In this document: one piece after another, positions 13,516 to 22,500 of the stretch
How positions within the stretch are numbered: the stretch's first letter is position 1
Layout: each line of letters opens with the position of its first letter
Assembly: GCA_016946835.1 (NCBI GenBank)
Contig: JACVTC010000001.1
Location: forward strand, 2,115,001-2,137,500
From: Neocallimastix lanati (nom. inval.)
Taxonomy: Eukaryota; Neocallimastigomycota; Neocallimastigomycetes; Neocallimastigales; Neocallimastigaceae
Length of the DNA stretch: 22,500 bases
Direction of reading: 5' to 3'
Position numbers and translations under genes: made by a program
The notes under the pieces: generated by a model
Database searches by the model: none
The model's input: the letters and a program-made list of their open reading frames with translations, nothing else
What the model was told of the DNA's origin: nothing

Positions 13516-13529
13516 TTCTTATAAAATTT
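13516..13529. repeat. Left target-site duplication of the SINE
   Basis: TTCTTATAAAATTT, identical to 13958-13971. The bases to the left differ (C against T), so the repeat is exactly 14 bp. This length suits LINE-mediated retroposition. Confidence 0.9.
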
Positions 13530-13536
13530 GCCATGT

Positions 13537-13590
13537 TGGTCCAGTCGGTTAGGACGATACAGGTTACCGTAGAGGGCGGGGTTCGAATCC
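13537..13590 (+). promoter_or_regulatory. Internal RNA polymerase III promoter (boxes A and B) of the SINE
   Basis: Box A at 13537-13548 and box B at 13580-13590 start 43 bases apart, the spacing of a tRNA gene. Box B matches GGTTCGAATCC exactly, so type 2 pol III transcription on the plus strand is expected. Confidence 0.8.
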
Positions 13591-13893
13591 TCGGCGGATG
13601 AGGTTTCTATCCTGGGATATCATGAGACCACACGTGATGTCCATAAGGCTTTCCCTCAAATGATTATTTCACCCAACCCTGATACTACGCTTTGAATTGA
13701 AGCATAGACCTTGATGATTGTAAAATTTCCAATCGCCAATGATTACACCCACTAGGGAGGAGTTAATGGTTCCGTTCTGATGCTCGTGGTCATTAGAGAT
13801 ATATGTAGGAACGTTAGGAATGCATCTCCGGGCAGTGTGTAACGACGATTGAGAGCGGCGAAGCTGATACAGTATGCCAATAACTCATCACCT

Positions 13894-13943
13894 TACAGTT
13901 AATTAATAACTGTATGGCCATATGGGAGATGGGTACCCATATG
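13894..13943 (+). repeat. Two tandem perfect stem-loops near the SINE 3' end
   Basis: The first is TACAGTTA/TAACTGTA (13894-13901 and 13907-13914), 8 bp with a 5-base loop. The second is CATATGGG/CCCATATG (13919-13926 and 13936-13943), 8 bp with a 9-base loop. They end 14 bases before the SINE terminus. Such structures may be the part recognised by a partner LINE reverse transcriptase (inference). Confidence 0.75.
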
Positions 13944-13957
13944 TGCAAGTCTATGTT

Positions 13958-13971
13958 TTCTTATAAAATTT
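13958..13971. repeat. Right target-site duplication of the SINE
   Basis: A second perfect copy of TTCTTATAAAATTT, immediately after the SINE body. Together with the left copy it fixes the element's boundaries. Confidence 0.9.
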
Positions 13972-14290
13972 AAATATAAATAAATAAATATACTTTTACG
14001 ATTTTTTTTTTAGAGTTGGAATTATTGCGAATTTTAATTTTATTTATTTACTCATTCATTAATTAATTATATGCATTAACAAACATAAAATTAATAAAAA
14101 AATTTTATTTGTCTAAATTGAATATAATAATTTTTTAAATAATAATGTAAAATAAAAGTAATTTTCAAATTAAGTATATAAATAAATTCAGAAAAAATTA
14201 TATGTAACGAACCTCACCTCCTAATTATAATATTTCTGTTTAAAGTAATTCTTATTCCGGATTAGGGTTTGAATTGACTATTTGAAAAAA

Positions 14291-14328
14291 AATTATAGTC
14301 TTCTCATTCAGAGGAAAAGACTATAATT
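14291..14328. repeat. Perfect 12-bp inverted repeat
   Basis: AATTATAGTCTT (14291-14302) pairs with AAGACTATAATT (14317-14328) around a 14-base spacer containing CATTCAGAGG. It lies within a 300-base island of ordinary complexity. It could be a structured RNA or part of a decayed element; I cannot say which. Confidence 0.7.
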
Positions 14329-14580
14329 GGCCCTGCTGGCTTATATTCAATAGTTTATCTCTATACATTTGGAATAACAAATCTTGTCGAGTACTAGCTC
14401 TAGACATAATTTTAGTAAAGAGAGCCTCAGATTACATAAAGAATTGTGTTTACGAATAATTACTAGAAATGATTTGGGTATTAAATAAAATATCCTATTC
14501 CTTTTTATAATCTAAATCATACTCTATAATGAATAAAACTAAAATTAATTATGAAATTAAAAAATTTATATATATAAAAC

Positions 14581-14584
14581 TATA

Positions 14585-14638
<54 letters not shown>
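14581..14638. repeat. (TA)n followed by T19 and A13
   Basis: Thirteen TA units, then 19 T and 13 A. The T and A runs can fold on each other. It is a simple-sequence tract typical of this genome's spacers. Confidence 0.95.
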
Positions 14639-14868
14639 TTTTTAAAAAAAATGAAAAATATTTAATAAAATATTATTATGTCATTTATATTTAAATGTAC
14701 TTCTATAGAATCAGCTGGTTCATTTGATAATATATAATATATAAACATTTAAATTAATAATTTTGATAATTTCATAATGAGCATAGATTATGAATATGAA
14801 TATGGATTACGCATATCCAAGATCATATATATATAGTTTTTAAATTCAATGGATGATGTAATAAGTCT

Positions 14869-14959
14869 ATATTAAAGTTACAAATTTAAATGCAAATTAT
14901 GATAATAAATATGTATCTTATTTATTATCCTAATTTGCATTTAGTTATTACTTTAATAT
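14869..14959. repeat. Long imperfect inverted repeat (hairpin with arms of about 43 nt)
   Basis: The inner arms at 14888-14911 and 14919-14942 match at 23 of 24 positions, with a 7-base loop. The outer arms ATATTAAAGT (14869-14878) and ACTTTAATAT (14950-14959) pair perfectly, separated from the inner arms by unpaired 9- and 7-base bulges. The inner arms carry ATGCAAAT/ATTTGCAT. The shape suits a small hairpin element or structured RNA. No flanking duplication is evident. Confidence 0.75.
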
Positions 14960-15812
14960 TATTGAAATTCGCAAAATGGAATAAAAAAAAAATAAAATAA
15001 AATTCAGTAATTAAAGAAAAACTATCATAAAGTAGTTAGAAGAAAATTAATTTTTGGCTTTCAAATTTTAAAGTCCAGTTGAAATCCTTTTAATGTTGAA
15101 AAACATATTCATATATAATTTACATTTATATATTAATACATATAAGGTTAAATTACAAAATCATATTAATGTAAAAAGTGCTTTTAAAAAATATAATATG
15201 AAATTAAAGGATTGGATATTATATTTATTATATAATTTAGATGATAGTAATTAAAAGTACAAAAGAAAATGAATTAATATAATGAAAATTAATATTTTAC
15301 TGAACTAACCATTTATAAATTGCAAAGAATGTTGAAGTGATTTAAATCTTCCTTTACAATTTATTGAAATAATTAATATAATGATAATATAAATTTCAAT
15401 TTATTTAAATTTAATTAATATGTTTTAAAGTTTTTATAATACAATTTATACGCTTAAATGTATATAAATATATATGAAAAATTCAATATTATAATATCGA
15501 TTCATATTGATAGTGTTTTTATTATATATATATAATATATTTATTTTTTTATATTTTTGTTTTTAATTATTTTATTTATACTTTGCAAACTTTTAATAAT
15601 GTATTGTTATATACAATTTATTCAACTAATCTTATTCTACTATTTCGAATTGAATGATTTCTAAGTCTGAATGGTTTTGTATGAGTTTTTTGAGTCTTTT
15701 ATTAAGGGATATTATTAGAACAAAATAGAGAAAAAAAATTAATTTTTGATATTTTAAATTTATATTATAAATCAGTAATTAATAATCAATAATTCACAAT
15801 TATTAATTTTAA

Positions 15813-18800
15813 CTAATATTCAAATACCTTAGTATTTATTATTTCTTTTATATCTTTATTACCAGAATTATTATTGATATTATTTTTTTCTGATATAATT
15901 CTATTAATATTGTATTCATTATTGTTACCGGAGAGCCTATTTTTTTTTGATATTTTGTCATTTATTTGTCTTTTTTGGTAAATATTTTCGAATTCTTGTT
16001 TTTTGTAGATGCTTGAATTATCTATATGGGATGGCAATTGTTTAATTATTTCATTTATTGAAACTTTATTATTGGATATTGATTTATATATATTATTATT
16101 ATTTATTGATGGGAGTTGCGTTTTATTATCTATTTAACATAAAATTATTAAAAAGTCACTATTAACATTATATAATTTTATTTAAATTATTTTTTTTTTT
16201 TTTTTAAATATAATAAATTAATTTACTTGATGGTGGACTTGATCTCATTTGTGACATTCTATAAGCGTATGCAGATCTTATATTTAAGAAATCTTTTAGT
16301 TTTGACTCTATTAGCTTTTTAAAATATGTTTCTTGATCGTAGGTTGTTAAAGTCTAAAAAAGTATTTAATATTATTATTAAAAGCATATCTATAAATTAT
16401 TAAATTATTTATTATTTATTTATTATATTATTTCTAAAAACCTTCTCTTTAATCAAGATCTTCATCCTTCATTATTATTCCATTTATATTTATTAATTAA
16501 TAAAATTTGGTATTAAAAAAATGAAAATTATTATATTTAGAAATAGTAATTGAATATTATTAATTATAAATTGATATATTATTATTTTTTTCTATAATTT
16601 ATTTATTATTACTTTTCAATCACTTCATTTAAATCGTCTGTTTCATATATATGGATATTTCTAGACTCCGGGAACTTTTCATATTTTTCATTAATTTCAA
16701 CGTTATAAGCTGATTCTTCTCCTTCCTCAGTCTTATTATTATCATCATTATATTCTTCCATTACTGCTAATTGATCATTAAAATCTTCAATATTTTCTTC
16801 TAAATGTTCCAAAATTTGCTTTTTATCTATAAAATCCTTTATTTCTTTCTTATTTCGTTTGTTTTTATGGTCATCATATACTTCGACAAATGGATAATTA
16901 TTATCTTCTGGGTAAAATAAGAAAAAGGAAGTCAACATATTTACTAATTCTTGTAAACGAATAGATCTATTTATTAGATCAATATCACTATTTAATTTGT
17001 TATAATTATTAGATAACTTTTTTTTTAATTAAATTATATGTATATATAAATTATGTGAAATATAGATATTAATATTAATTAATGATAGGTATATATTATA
17101 CATATATATTTATAATAATATATATACCATCTTATGAAGTACAAGCTTACTATTTGTATTAGATTCATCCATATTATTTTCAGAATCATTATTATTAAAA
17201 TTTTTAATTGAAGACAAGCTATTTGACCTTTCATTATTTTTATTTGCTTTTTTGCTTTTTTTTAAATTACTATCAATTTTATTCAATTTATTATCATTTT
17301 TATCATTTAATGTACTTTTTGAATTATTACTATTATTATTACCATTATTGTTTAACTGAAAAACTATATGACTTGAACGATTTTTTTCTGTTTCTTTAGT
17401 TTCATTATTAACTTCTGAATTATGCTTTTTACTAGTTTGATGTTCTTCTTCCAATTCTTTTGTTTCTTCCATAGTTTCCATTACTTTTAATACTTTTTTT
17501 TCATTGATTGGTTTTGTAGCTTCCATATTATAATTTTCAATATCTTTAAATATTTTTTTTTCCATCTTTTTTTCAACATTTAAATTTGATACTTTTATTG
17601 ATATATCCATTATTATTAATTATTATTATTTTTATTATTATTATTAATATTATTTAATAAATATATATTATATTGTTAATTAAATATTATAACATTATTT
17701 ATAATATTAATATGATATAATAGATTTAAATAATTATTACAATTCTTTTGTTCAATTAGCCATTTCATAACTTGTTGATTTGTCTTATTCTTTTTACCAA
17801 TGATTTTTTCAATTTCTGATAGCAAGCTATTTGCAGTTTTCAATTTTGCATTTCTTTGTTGTAATATTTGATTTTCTGATAATAAATTTATTGTTTTTTC
17901 TGACATTTTCTTTAATTGAGAATTTATAATGATATTTTCTTGAATGGCTCTTTTTGTAGTCTAGTCATGTTCATTTATATAATTTTTTATAAATTATATT
18001 TTGTTAGATTTTTATTGCATTTTTTTTTTTTTTAGTACTCAAATTATTTGCTATTTTACCTCAGCAATTTGTTGATCAGCAACTTTTTGAAAATTAAGAA
18101 CTACTTCATTAACTTTTTGTAGCATTTCTTTTCTTAGTTTAGTCTATAATAATATATTATTTGAATTTATTTATAAACAACTATTATCATTATTAAATAA
18201 TAGAAAATAAAATTAAATGTTAATACTTTATCCTGTAACATCTTTTTTTCCATATTATAGATAGTTTTTTTATATTCTTCTTCATTTTCAGTTATTGTTT
18301 TTTTTAGATTTTCCATTTCAGTTTCCATTTTTTTCTAGTATATATTAATTGATAATATTAATAAATAAATAAAAATGTTTATTATGTTAAATCTTAGATA
18401 TTGTTTCTTTATTTTTTTTATTTTATTTTATTTTTTTTTTTTAATTTTTATTTCTTATTTATTAAAGTAAATTATAAAATTTTTGTATTAAAAAAAAAAA
18501 AAAAATTACTTTATTAATTTTAAATTGAGTTAATTCATCTAATTCAGTTTTATATTTAGTATTTTGAAAATTTAAATTTTCAACAACCATGTCATGTTCT
18601 TGTTTTAATTTTTCTACTTCCTGTTGTATTTATTATTAATTTATTAATTAGAATTAAATATATATATATTTAAAAAACGAATTAAGAATTAATAATTAAT
18701 ATAATAATATTCCAGAATATTAAAATCACTTAATAAAACTAATTATATTAAAAGGATATTTCCACTTTCTTCTAACATTAATTTTTCATTTTCAAGTTTT

Positions 18801-19203
18801 GTTATTTTTTCTGCAAGTTCTGTTATATGCTGTTCATGTTCAACGACTTTAACATTTAAAAATTCTACGATATCTTTTTTATTTTGACTGGATGCCGCTT
18901 GTGTTTGCCCTAACAACGAATTTTCATTTAGTAATATATTATTTTTTTGTTTACTTTTTCATTAAGTAGTATATAAAGTAATAATAAATGCTTGTTAATA
19001 AAATATGAAATAATCAACTTTATTTTTATATAAATTTTATATTTAACATAAACATACTATGCTTCTATTTTTTTAGTTAATTCTTGTATTTTCGCCTCAT
19101 AAATTAAATTTTGAACAATTGCTCTACTTTCGGTATCATTATCATCTAACAACGATGTATATAAATAATAAGAGTTAAGTTTAAATAAAAGAGACGCAAG
19201 AAA

Positions 19204-19255
<52 letters not shown>

Positions 19256-19331
19256 TCATTTTTAAATGTTATTGTTAAAATAAAGGATATTTATCGGTTG
19301 GTTGGGGTTTCCCTTTACGAGCTTGTGCCAT
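15813..19331 (-). CDS. CFAP157: CFAP157 homologue (cilia- and flagella-associated coiled-coil protein), about 12 exons
   Basis: Proposed exons: 19331-19319, 19145-19058, 18953-18760, 18625-18510, 18334-18227, 18143-18060, 17960-17741, 17591-17128, 17016-16613, a possible microexon 16466-16442, 16353-16227 and 16129-15813. All phases then agree and give about 719 residues ending in TAA. Joined exons reproduce the order of animal CFAP157 as I remember it: NKKDIVEFL (human NKKEIVAFL), ITELAEKITKL, EEYKKTIYNMEKKMLQDK, LRKEMLQKVNEVVLNFQKV ([20 protein letters not shown]) and TTKRAIQENI (TTKRAIKENN). This part is coiled coil. The C-terminal half is Asn/Lys/Glu-rich, with an acidic stretch and QLPSI near the end. 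It is longer than the human protein (520 aa). Known: CFAP157 binds microtubules and is needed for sperm flagellum structure. Inferred: a basal-body or axoneme role in zoospores. Less certain are the 13-base first exon, the 17741/17591 junction and the microexon. Confidence 0.85.
16442..16466 (-). other. Possible 25-nt microexon of the CFAP157-like gene
   Basis: The preceding exon ends in phase 2 (GAAAA|GTAATA) and the next begins in phase 0 (TTTTTTAG|ACTTTAACA), so they cannot join directly. A 25-base piece, AATGAAG|G ATG AAG through GAGAAG|GTTTTT, would correct both phases and encode KMKILIKEK. Its donor, GTTTTT, is weak. The alternative is a GTGATT donor in the previous exon. Confidence 0.3.
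18626..18759 (-). other. Candidate U12-type AT-AC intron in the CFAP157-like gene
   Basis: After the codons for EESG the transcript reads A|ATATCCTTTT, an exact match to the minor-spliceosome donor ATATCCTTT. The intron would end AATAC|AACAGG. Both ends are phase 1, and the join gives EESGKQEVEKLKQEHD. A GT-AG alternative (GTGGAA to CAGGAAG) is also phase 1 but has a poor donor and removes five residues. With the AT-AC join, the distance from KKDIVEFL to ELTQF is 75 residues, the same as in human CFAP157 as I recall it. A good branch site (TTCTTAAT) lies unusually far upstream, about 70 bases; a weaker one, TTCTAAT, is about 27 bases away. Confidence 0.5.
19201..19246. repeat. A21 followed by (AT)13, inside intron 1 of the CFAP157-like gene
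   Basis: A run of A on the plus strand and then alternating AT. On the transcribed strand the T run lies about 55 bases before the acceptor TTGTTAG of exon 2. Confidence 0.9.
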
Positions 19332-21881
19332 TATATTTTATTATTTATTGCTATTATAATCGAAAGTATTATATATATAATATCAAAATTCATAAATTTG
19401 TCCAAAAATATTCATATATTGTATTCTGTATTTGCACTTTCATATAAATGTTTTATTTCAATAATAAAATTAATAAATTTTCCTAAAATAAATTATAATA
19501 GAAAATTTTTATTAAAATAATTTTATTTTTTATAAAAAATTTTAGTTTTAAAGTTTTTATTTTTAATATTATATATTTTAATATATAAAAAGTATAAAAA
19601 TAACTTTTAAATTTATAATTTATATATAGCAATGTATTTTATATTTCATTTCATTCATTTATATATTATATATTAAATAAGTAAAGTCTTATAAAAATAT
19701 TATATATATTATTATAAAAGTATAAATTTTAAATAAGCTTATTTTTAACTCTTATATAATCGACCATGTTTATATTAAATATTTTACACACATATATATA
19801 TTAAATAATAATTCATTTTTTAATCAAAATTAATTTTTTTTTTTTTTTTTTTTTTTTCAAAAAATCATGAACTTAATCACAAACAATATATTTTCAATTA
19901 AAAATTTTTGAAAATTTGAGTAAGATAAAACAAGTTTATTTTTAGAAAATTTTCATTTTTGTATGATATTTAATAAAAATATATTAATAAATAAATAAGT
20001 AAATAAATAAATAAATAAATAAATAAATAGATAAATAAATAAAATTTATTTATTTTTTATTTATTCTTTATTCTAACTGTATAATATTAAGTATTAATAT
20101 TAATATTTAATAATTAATATCATTATACTCCTATTTTAATAATATTTTTTTTTCTTTTTTTTTTTTTTTTATTTTTTAATAGTTTGTAAAAGAATGAATA
20201 TTGTGTAAAAGAAATAATGTTTCTGAAAAATTTTTATATATTATATATAATCACTATATATAATATATATTAAATATTAGCAAAAGAACTATATAATAAA
20301 TTGTGTTAAGAGTCATGAGTATACATTAATTGTATTACAATATGTTTCAATACATTTGAAGCTTATTTCTCATACATTTCATATATTCTAACAAATTGTA
20401 TACTATCATTAAGATATATATATAAATCTAAATTTTAAAATTTTTTTTTATTTTATATATATATAATATTTTTAATATTTATAATTCTAATTAATAATTT
20501 TCAACTTTTATAAACAAATATAAATATTTAATATTTTTAATAATATATATATATATATATTTACACAAAGAGCTTTTAAATGTTTTATTAAATCTATTTT
20601 GAATAAAAATAGAACTTAATGCTACTATTAATTTAGAAATTTTATATGATAAATTTGAGTTGGTTCTTTAATAAAATTTATATTTCTGGTGGAAGAAATC
20701 TTAATATAATAAATTATTTAAAAGATATTTTAAATCAACAAATTTAATAAATTGTGAAAATACAAATGTATAAATGTATGAGCGGTAAACCGGAAAAGTT
20801 TAAAATTCGCAATATAGAAATAAAGAAAATGTATTCAAATATCTATAGAATAGATTTATTTTAATGAAAAGTAATTTTTGACAATATTATTAAAATTTTA
20901 TGAAAATGAAATTTTTATATAGCTACTTTATTAATATAAAAATTGGAAAGCGGATATAAAAGAAATAAAAAATGATTATAACCTTTTTTTATGTGTATGC
21001 GAGAACAGAATTGAAATTTTAATGAAATATTTTAATAAAAATGTAACTAACAAACGTATTTATTGATAAATAAAAATAGAAATAAAATGATAATACATCT
21101 TTTTTTTTTTTTTTTTTTTTTTGCATGTGAAGATGAAAATTAAAATTTAGAAAAATATTTGATTGAATATGGAGTTAATGGAAATAGAATAAAATATATA
21201 TGATCAAATACAGTTTGTTTTTACATTTAAAAATAATAATAAATATTTAGAATATTTATATATATATTTAATTGAACATTAAGCTAACATAATGGTTAAG
21301 CACTACTATAATATGCTTGTAGTAGTAAAAATATTAAGTAATATTTATTAGTCTAAATATTATATATTCATATTTAATTAATTATTAATATATACTCTTT
21401 TATAATTTAAACTTTTGTTTTTGTTTTTTTCAAAATAATAAAAGTTTAAATTATATTGAAATGTTTTTACTCTAGACCGATCAAAAACATATAATTTAAT
21501 AATGTATTATATTATTTTAAATTTAATACATTTATTATTATTATTACAAAATTTTTATAATAATTTTATAAAATTATTGTAATGTAATTATAACTATTCT
21601 TTTTTTTTTTTTTTTTTTTTTTATTAATAAAGAGGCCAATTAAATAAAAAAATTAAAATCTTTAAATCTTTAATTAAAAATCAAATATATTATTAGAATA
21701 GTTAATAATATTTACTATATAGTTTTATCTTTTTTTTTTTTTTTTAACAATTTTTTTTCTATTTATTTATAATAATAATAAATAAATAATATATATATAT
21801 ATAAGAAAAACTGTAAATTAATAGTATTTTTTTATATCTCCATTTAATATATATATATTTCTACTTATTTTTATATATATA

Positions 21882-21915
<34 letters not shown>

Positions 21916-22024
21916 TGTATATATGTATATTTTTTTTTTTTATATTTTTATATACTTTTTAAATAATTAAAAAATAAATAAAAATAATTATTTTATTATA
22001 TATATATATATACATATTGTTTAA
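19332..22024. other. AT-rich intergenic desert, 2.7 kb
   Basis: It contains simple repeats: AAAT units at about 19985-20044 followed by TTTA units that can fold back on them, T runs at 21101-21122 and 21600-21621, and a T run at about 21884-21914 preceded by TA repeats. A 7-bp hairpin ACTACTA/TAGTAGT lies near 21303-21327. No frame has coding composition. The end next to 19331 must hold the CFAP157 promoter, and the end next to 22024 the 3' UTR of the right-hand gene. Confidence 0.6.
19985..20063. repeat. AAAT tetranucleotide tract with inverted TTTA tail
   Basis: About fourteen AAAT units with interruptions (AAGT, AGAT) up to 20044, followed by TTTATTTA sequence that is their reverse complement and could form a hairpin. 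Confidence 0.85.
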
Positions 22025-22500
22025 TTATTGATTTGGCCGCCTTTCTTGGTTGTTATTATAGATATTTTGAAAATTCCCCTGATTATTCATGTTTGGTATT
22101 TGAGTTGCAATATTATTATAGTATTGATTTTGATTTTGGGGTGGTGGCATTTGCTTAACCTCTTGATATTGTGGATACATTATTTCACCACCAGAATAAG
22201 TTGGAATAGTTGCTATATTATTGGGTTGAGTGGCAGCATATACAGTTTGAATCTGTGGATTTGTAACTGCAATGAATTGTGGTTCATTTGAAATGTTATT
22301 TGTAATGTTAGTGGCAGTATATGCAATAGAACCTTGAGTACTTTGAGTGTTTGGATTTTGTAAATTATTAATTAATGGATTAGTGCCTGTAACATTTTGA
22401 GTAGTAGTTTGAATTTGTGGGGCCATTTGGATGCCAATTTGAGGTTGCTGTCTTAGAGTTTGAGTGGTCATTTGTGGAGGAATGGATTGCTGCATTTGTA
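22025..22500 (-). CDS. C-terminal part of a Gln/Asn/Pro-rich protein (5' end outside the window)
   Basis: An open minus-strand frame runs from the window edge to TAA at 22025-22027, giving at least 157 residues. The frame is still open at base 22500 (a Gln codon precedes MQQSIPPQMTTQ), so the true start or an upstream exon lies beyond. The sequence is low complexity: Gln, Asn, Thr, Pro and Ile dominate, with repeated PQIQT-like units (APQIQTTTQ, NPQIQTVYAATQ), a YPQYQEVKQMPPPQNQNQYY stretch and NNQ near the end. It has no membrane segment or catalytic motif. Its base composition is clearly richer in G/C than the spacer, which supports real coding. Such tails occur in transcription regulators and RNA-binding proteins, but nothing here decides the function. 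Confidence 0.75.
   Translation of the reverse strand, partial: QMQQSIPPQMTTQTLRQQPQIGIQMAPQIQTTTQNVTGTNPLINNLQNPNTQSTQGSIAYTATNITNNISNEPQFIAVTNPQIQTVYAATQPNNIATIPTYSGGEIMYPQYQEVKQMPPPQNQNQYYNNIATQIPNMNNQGNFQNIYNNNQERRPNQ

Larger units (their letters stand above)
13530..13957 (+). mobile_element. tRNA-derived SINE, apparently complete (428 bp)
   Basis: An island of balanced base composition inside nearly pure A/T, bounded by perfect 14-bp direct repeats. The 5' end is tRNA-like. Box A is TGGTCCAGTCGG (13537-13548), with a perfect D-stem GTCC/GGAC. Box B is GGTTCGAATCC (13580-13590), with a five-pair T-stem CGGGG/CCTCG that includes one G-T pair. The anticodon stem and acceptor stem do not close, so it is a tRNA-related head, not a working tRNA. 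The body of about 360 bp after it is unrecognised and has no long reading frame. Two perfect hairpins sit at the 3' end, and TTTT straddles the boundary as a possible pol III stop. It presumably moves using a LINE. Seen: boxes, stems and duplications. Inferred: retroposition. Confidence 0.88.
13972..15812. other. Non-coding region with islands of higher complexity
   Basis: No protein gene is supported. About 14205-14530 is less A/T-rich than its surroundings, with stretches such as TTGGCCCTGCTGGC. It holds a perfect hairpin and may be a decayed repeat. An AT/T19/A13 run lies at 14581-14638. A hairpin with one mismatched pair (15315-15327 with 15352-15364) and the larger inverted repeat at 14869-14959 are the other structured parts. 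The last few hundred bases should include the 3' UTR of the CFAP157-like gene. Confidence 0.55.

Noticed and set aside
13530-13602. A functional tRNA gene at the SINE 5' end
   Set aside because: D and T arms are good, but no five-pair anticodon stem with a seven-base loop forms, and the acceptor ends do not pair.
13530-13957. Solo LTR or MITE
   Set aside because: There are no TG...CA ends or terminal inverted repeats, and 14-bp duplications are too long for those classes. The pol III boxes point to a SINE.
17128-17610. A separate gene starting with ATG at 17610 (MDISIKVSNL)
   Set aside because: An acceptor inside it (ATAAAAG, exon from 17591) joins in phase with the conserved CFAP157 exon ending at 17741, so a continuous gene is simpler. 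Not fully excluded.
19302-19520. 72-codon plus-strand frame
   Set aside because: It overlaps the proposed CFAP157 start region antisense and has chance composition.
21281-21335. tRNA-like sequence (TAAGCTAACATAATGGTTAAGC followed by a 7-bp hairpin), resembling a D-arm and anticodon arm
   Set aside because: No box B follows, the loop is 11 bases, and acceptor pairing is absent.

Overview
The window looks like nuclear DNA of an extremely AT-rich, flagellated, early-diverging fungus. An anaerobic gut fungus (Neocallimastigomycota) fits best. The inference rests on four things. Intergenic DNA is almost pure A/T, while coding exons are visibly richer in G/C. Introns are short with GTATGT/GTAAAA-type donors. 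A cilium/flagellum gene (CFAP157-like) sits next to a fungal-type polysaccharide synthase. A decayed LINE has a reverse transcriptase of the kind I associate with gut fungi. No database search was possible, so the taxon is an inference.

Layout, left to right. (1) About 205-1480 (minus): a 5'-truncated, frameshifted LINE reverse transcriptase. (2) 1527-2034: an (ATT)n tract followed by about 147 copies of AAT. (3) 2552-11598 (minus): one four-exon gene, assembled here across three phase-0 introns, encoding a protein of about 2830 residues. It has a 781-residue unrecognised N-terminus, a 12-helix PelG/MOP-flippase-like membrane domain, a soluble linker with a His/Glu-rich motif, and a C-terminal PelF-like GT4 glycosyltransferase. 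(4) 11599-15812: a gene desert with a tRNA-derived SINE (13530-13957) flanked by perfect 14-bp target-site duplications, and several inverted repeats. (5) 15813-19331 (minus): a many-exon gene that I identify as CFAP157, a ciliary/basal-body coiled-coil protein. One of its introns looks like a U12-type AT-AC intron. (6) 19332-22024: AT-rich desert. (7) 22025-22500 (minus): the 3' end of a gene for a Gln/Asn/Pro-rich protein that runs off the window.

The three protein genes share a strand but are separated by kilobases and have no evident functional link. The large synthase combines, in one chain, the polymerising enzyme (PelF-like) and the membrane exporter (PelG-like) that are separate proteins in bacterial Pel systems. 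This is the architecture I would expect of a fungal galactosaminogalactan-type synthase (Gtb3-like). The most unusual points are this fusion and its unassigned domains, the intact SINE, and the candidate minor-spliceosome intron.
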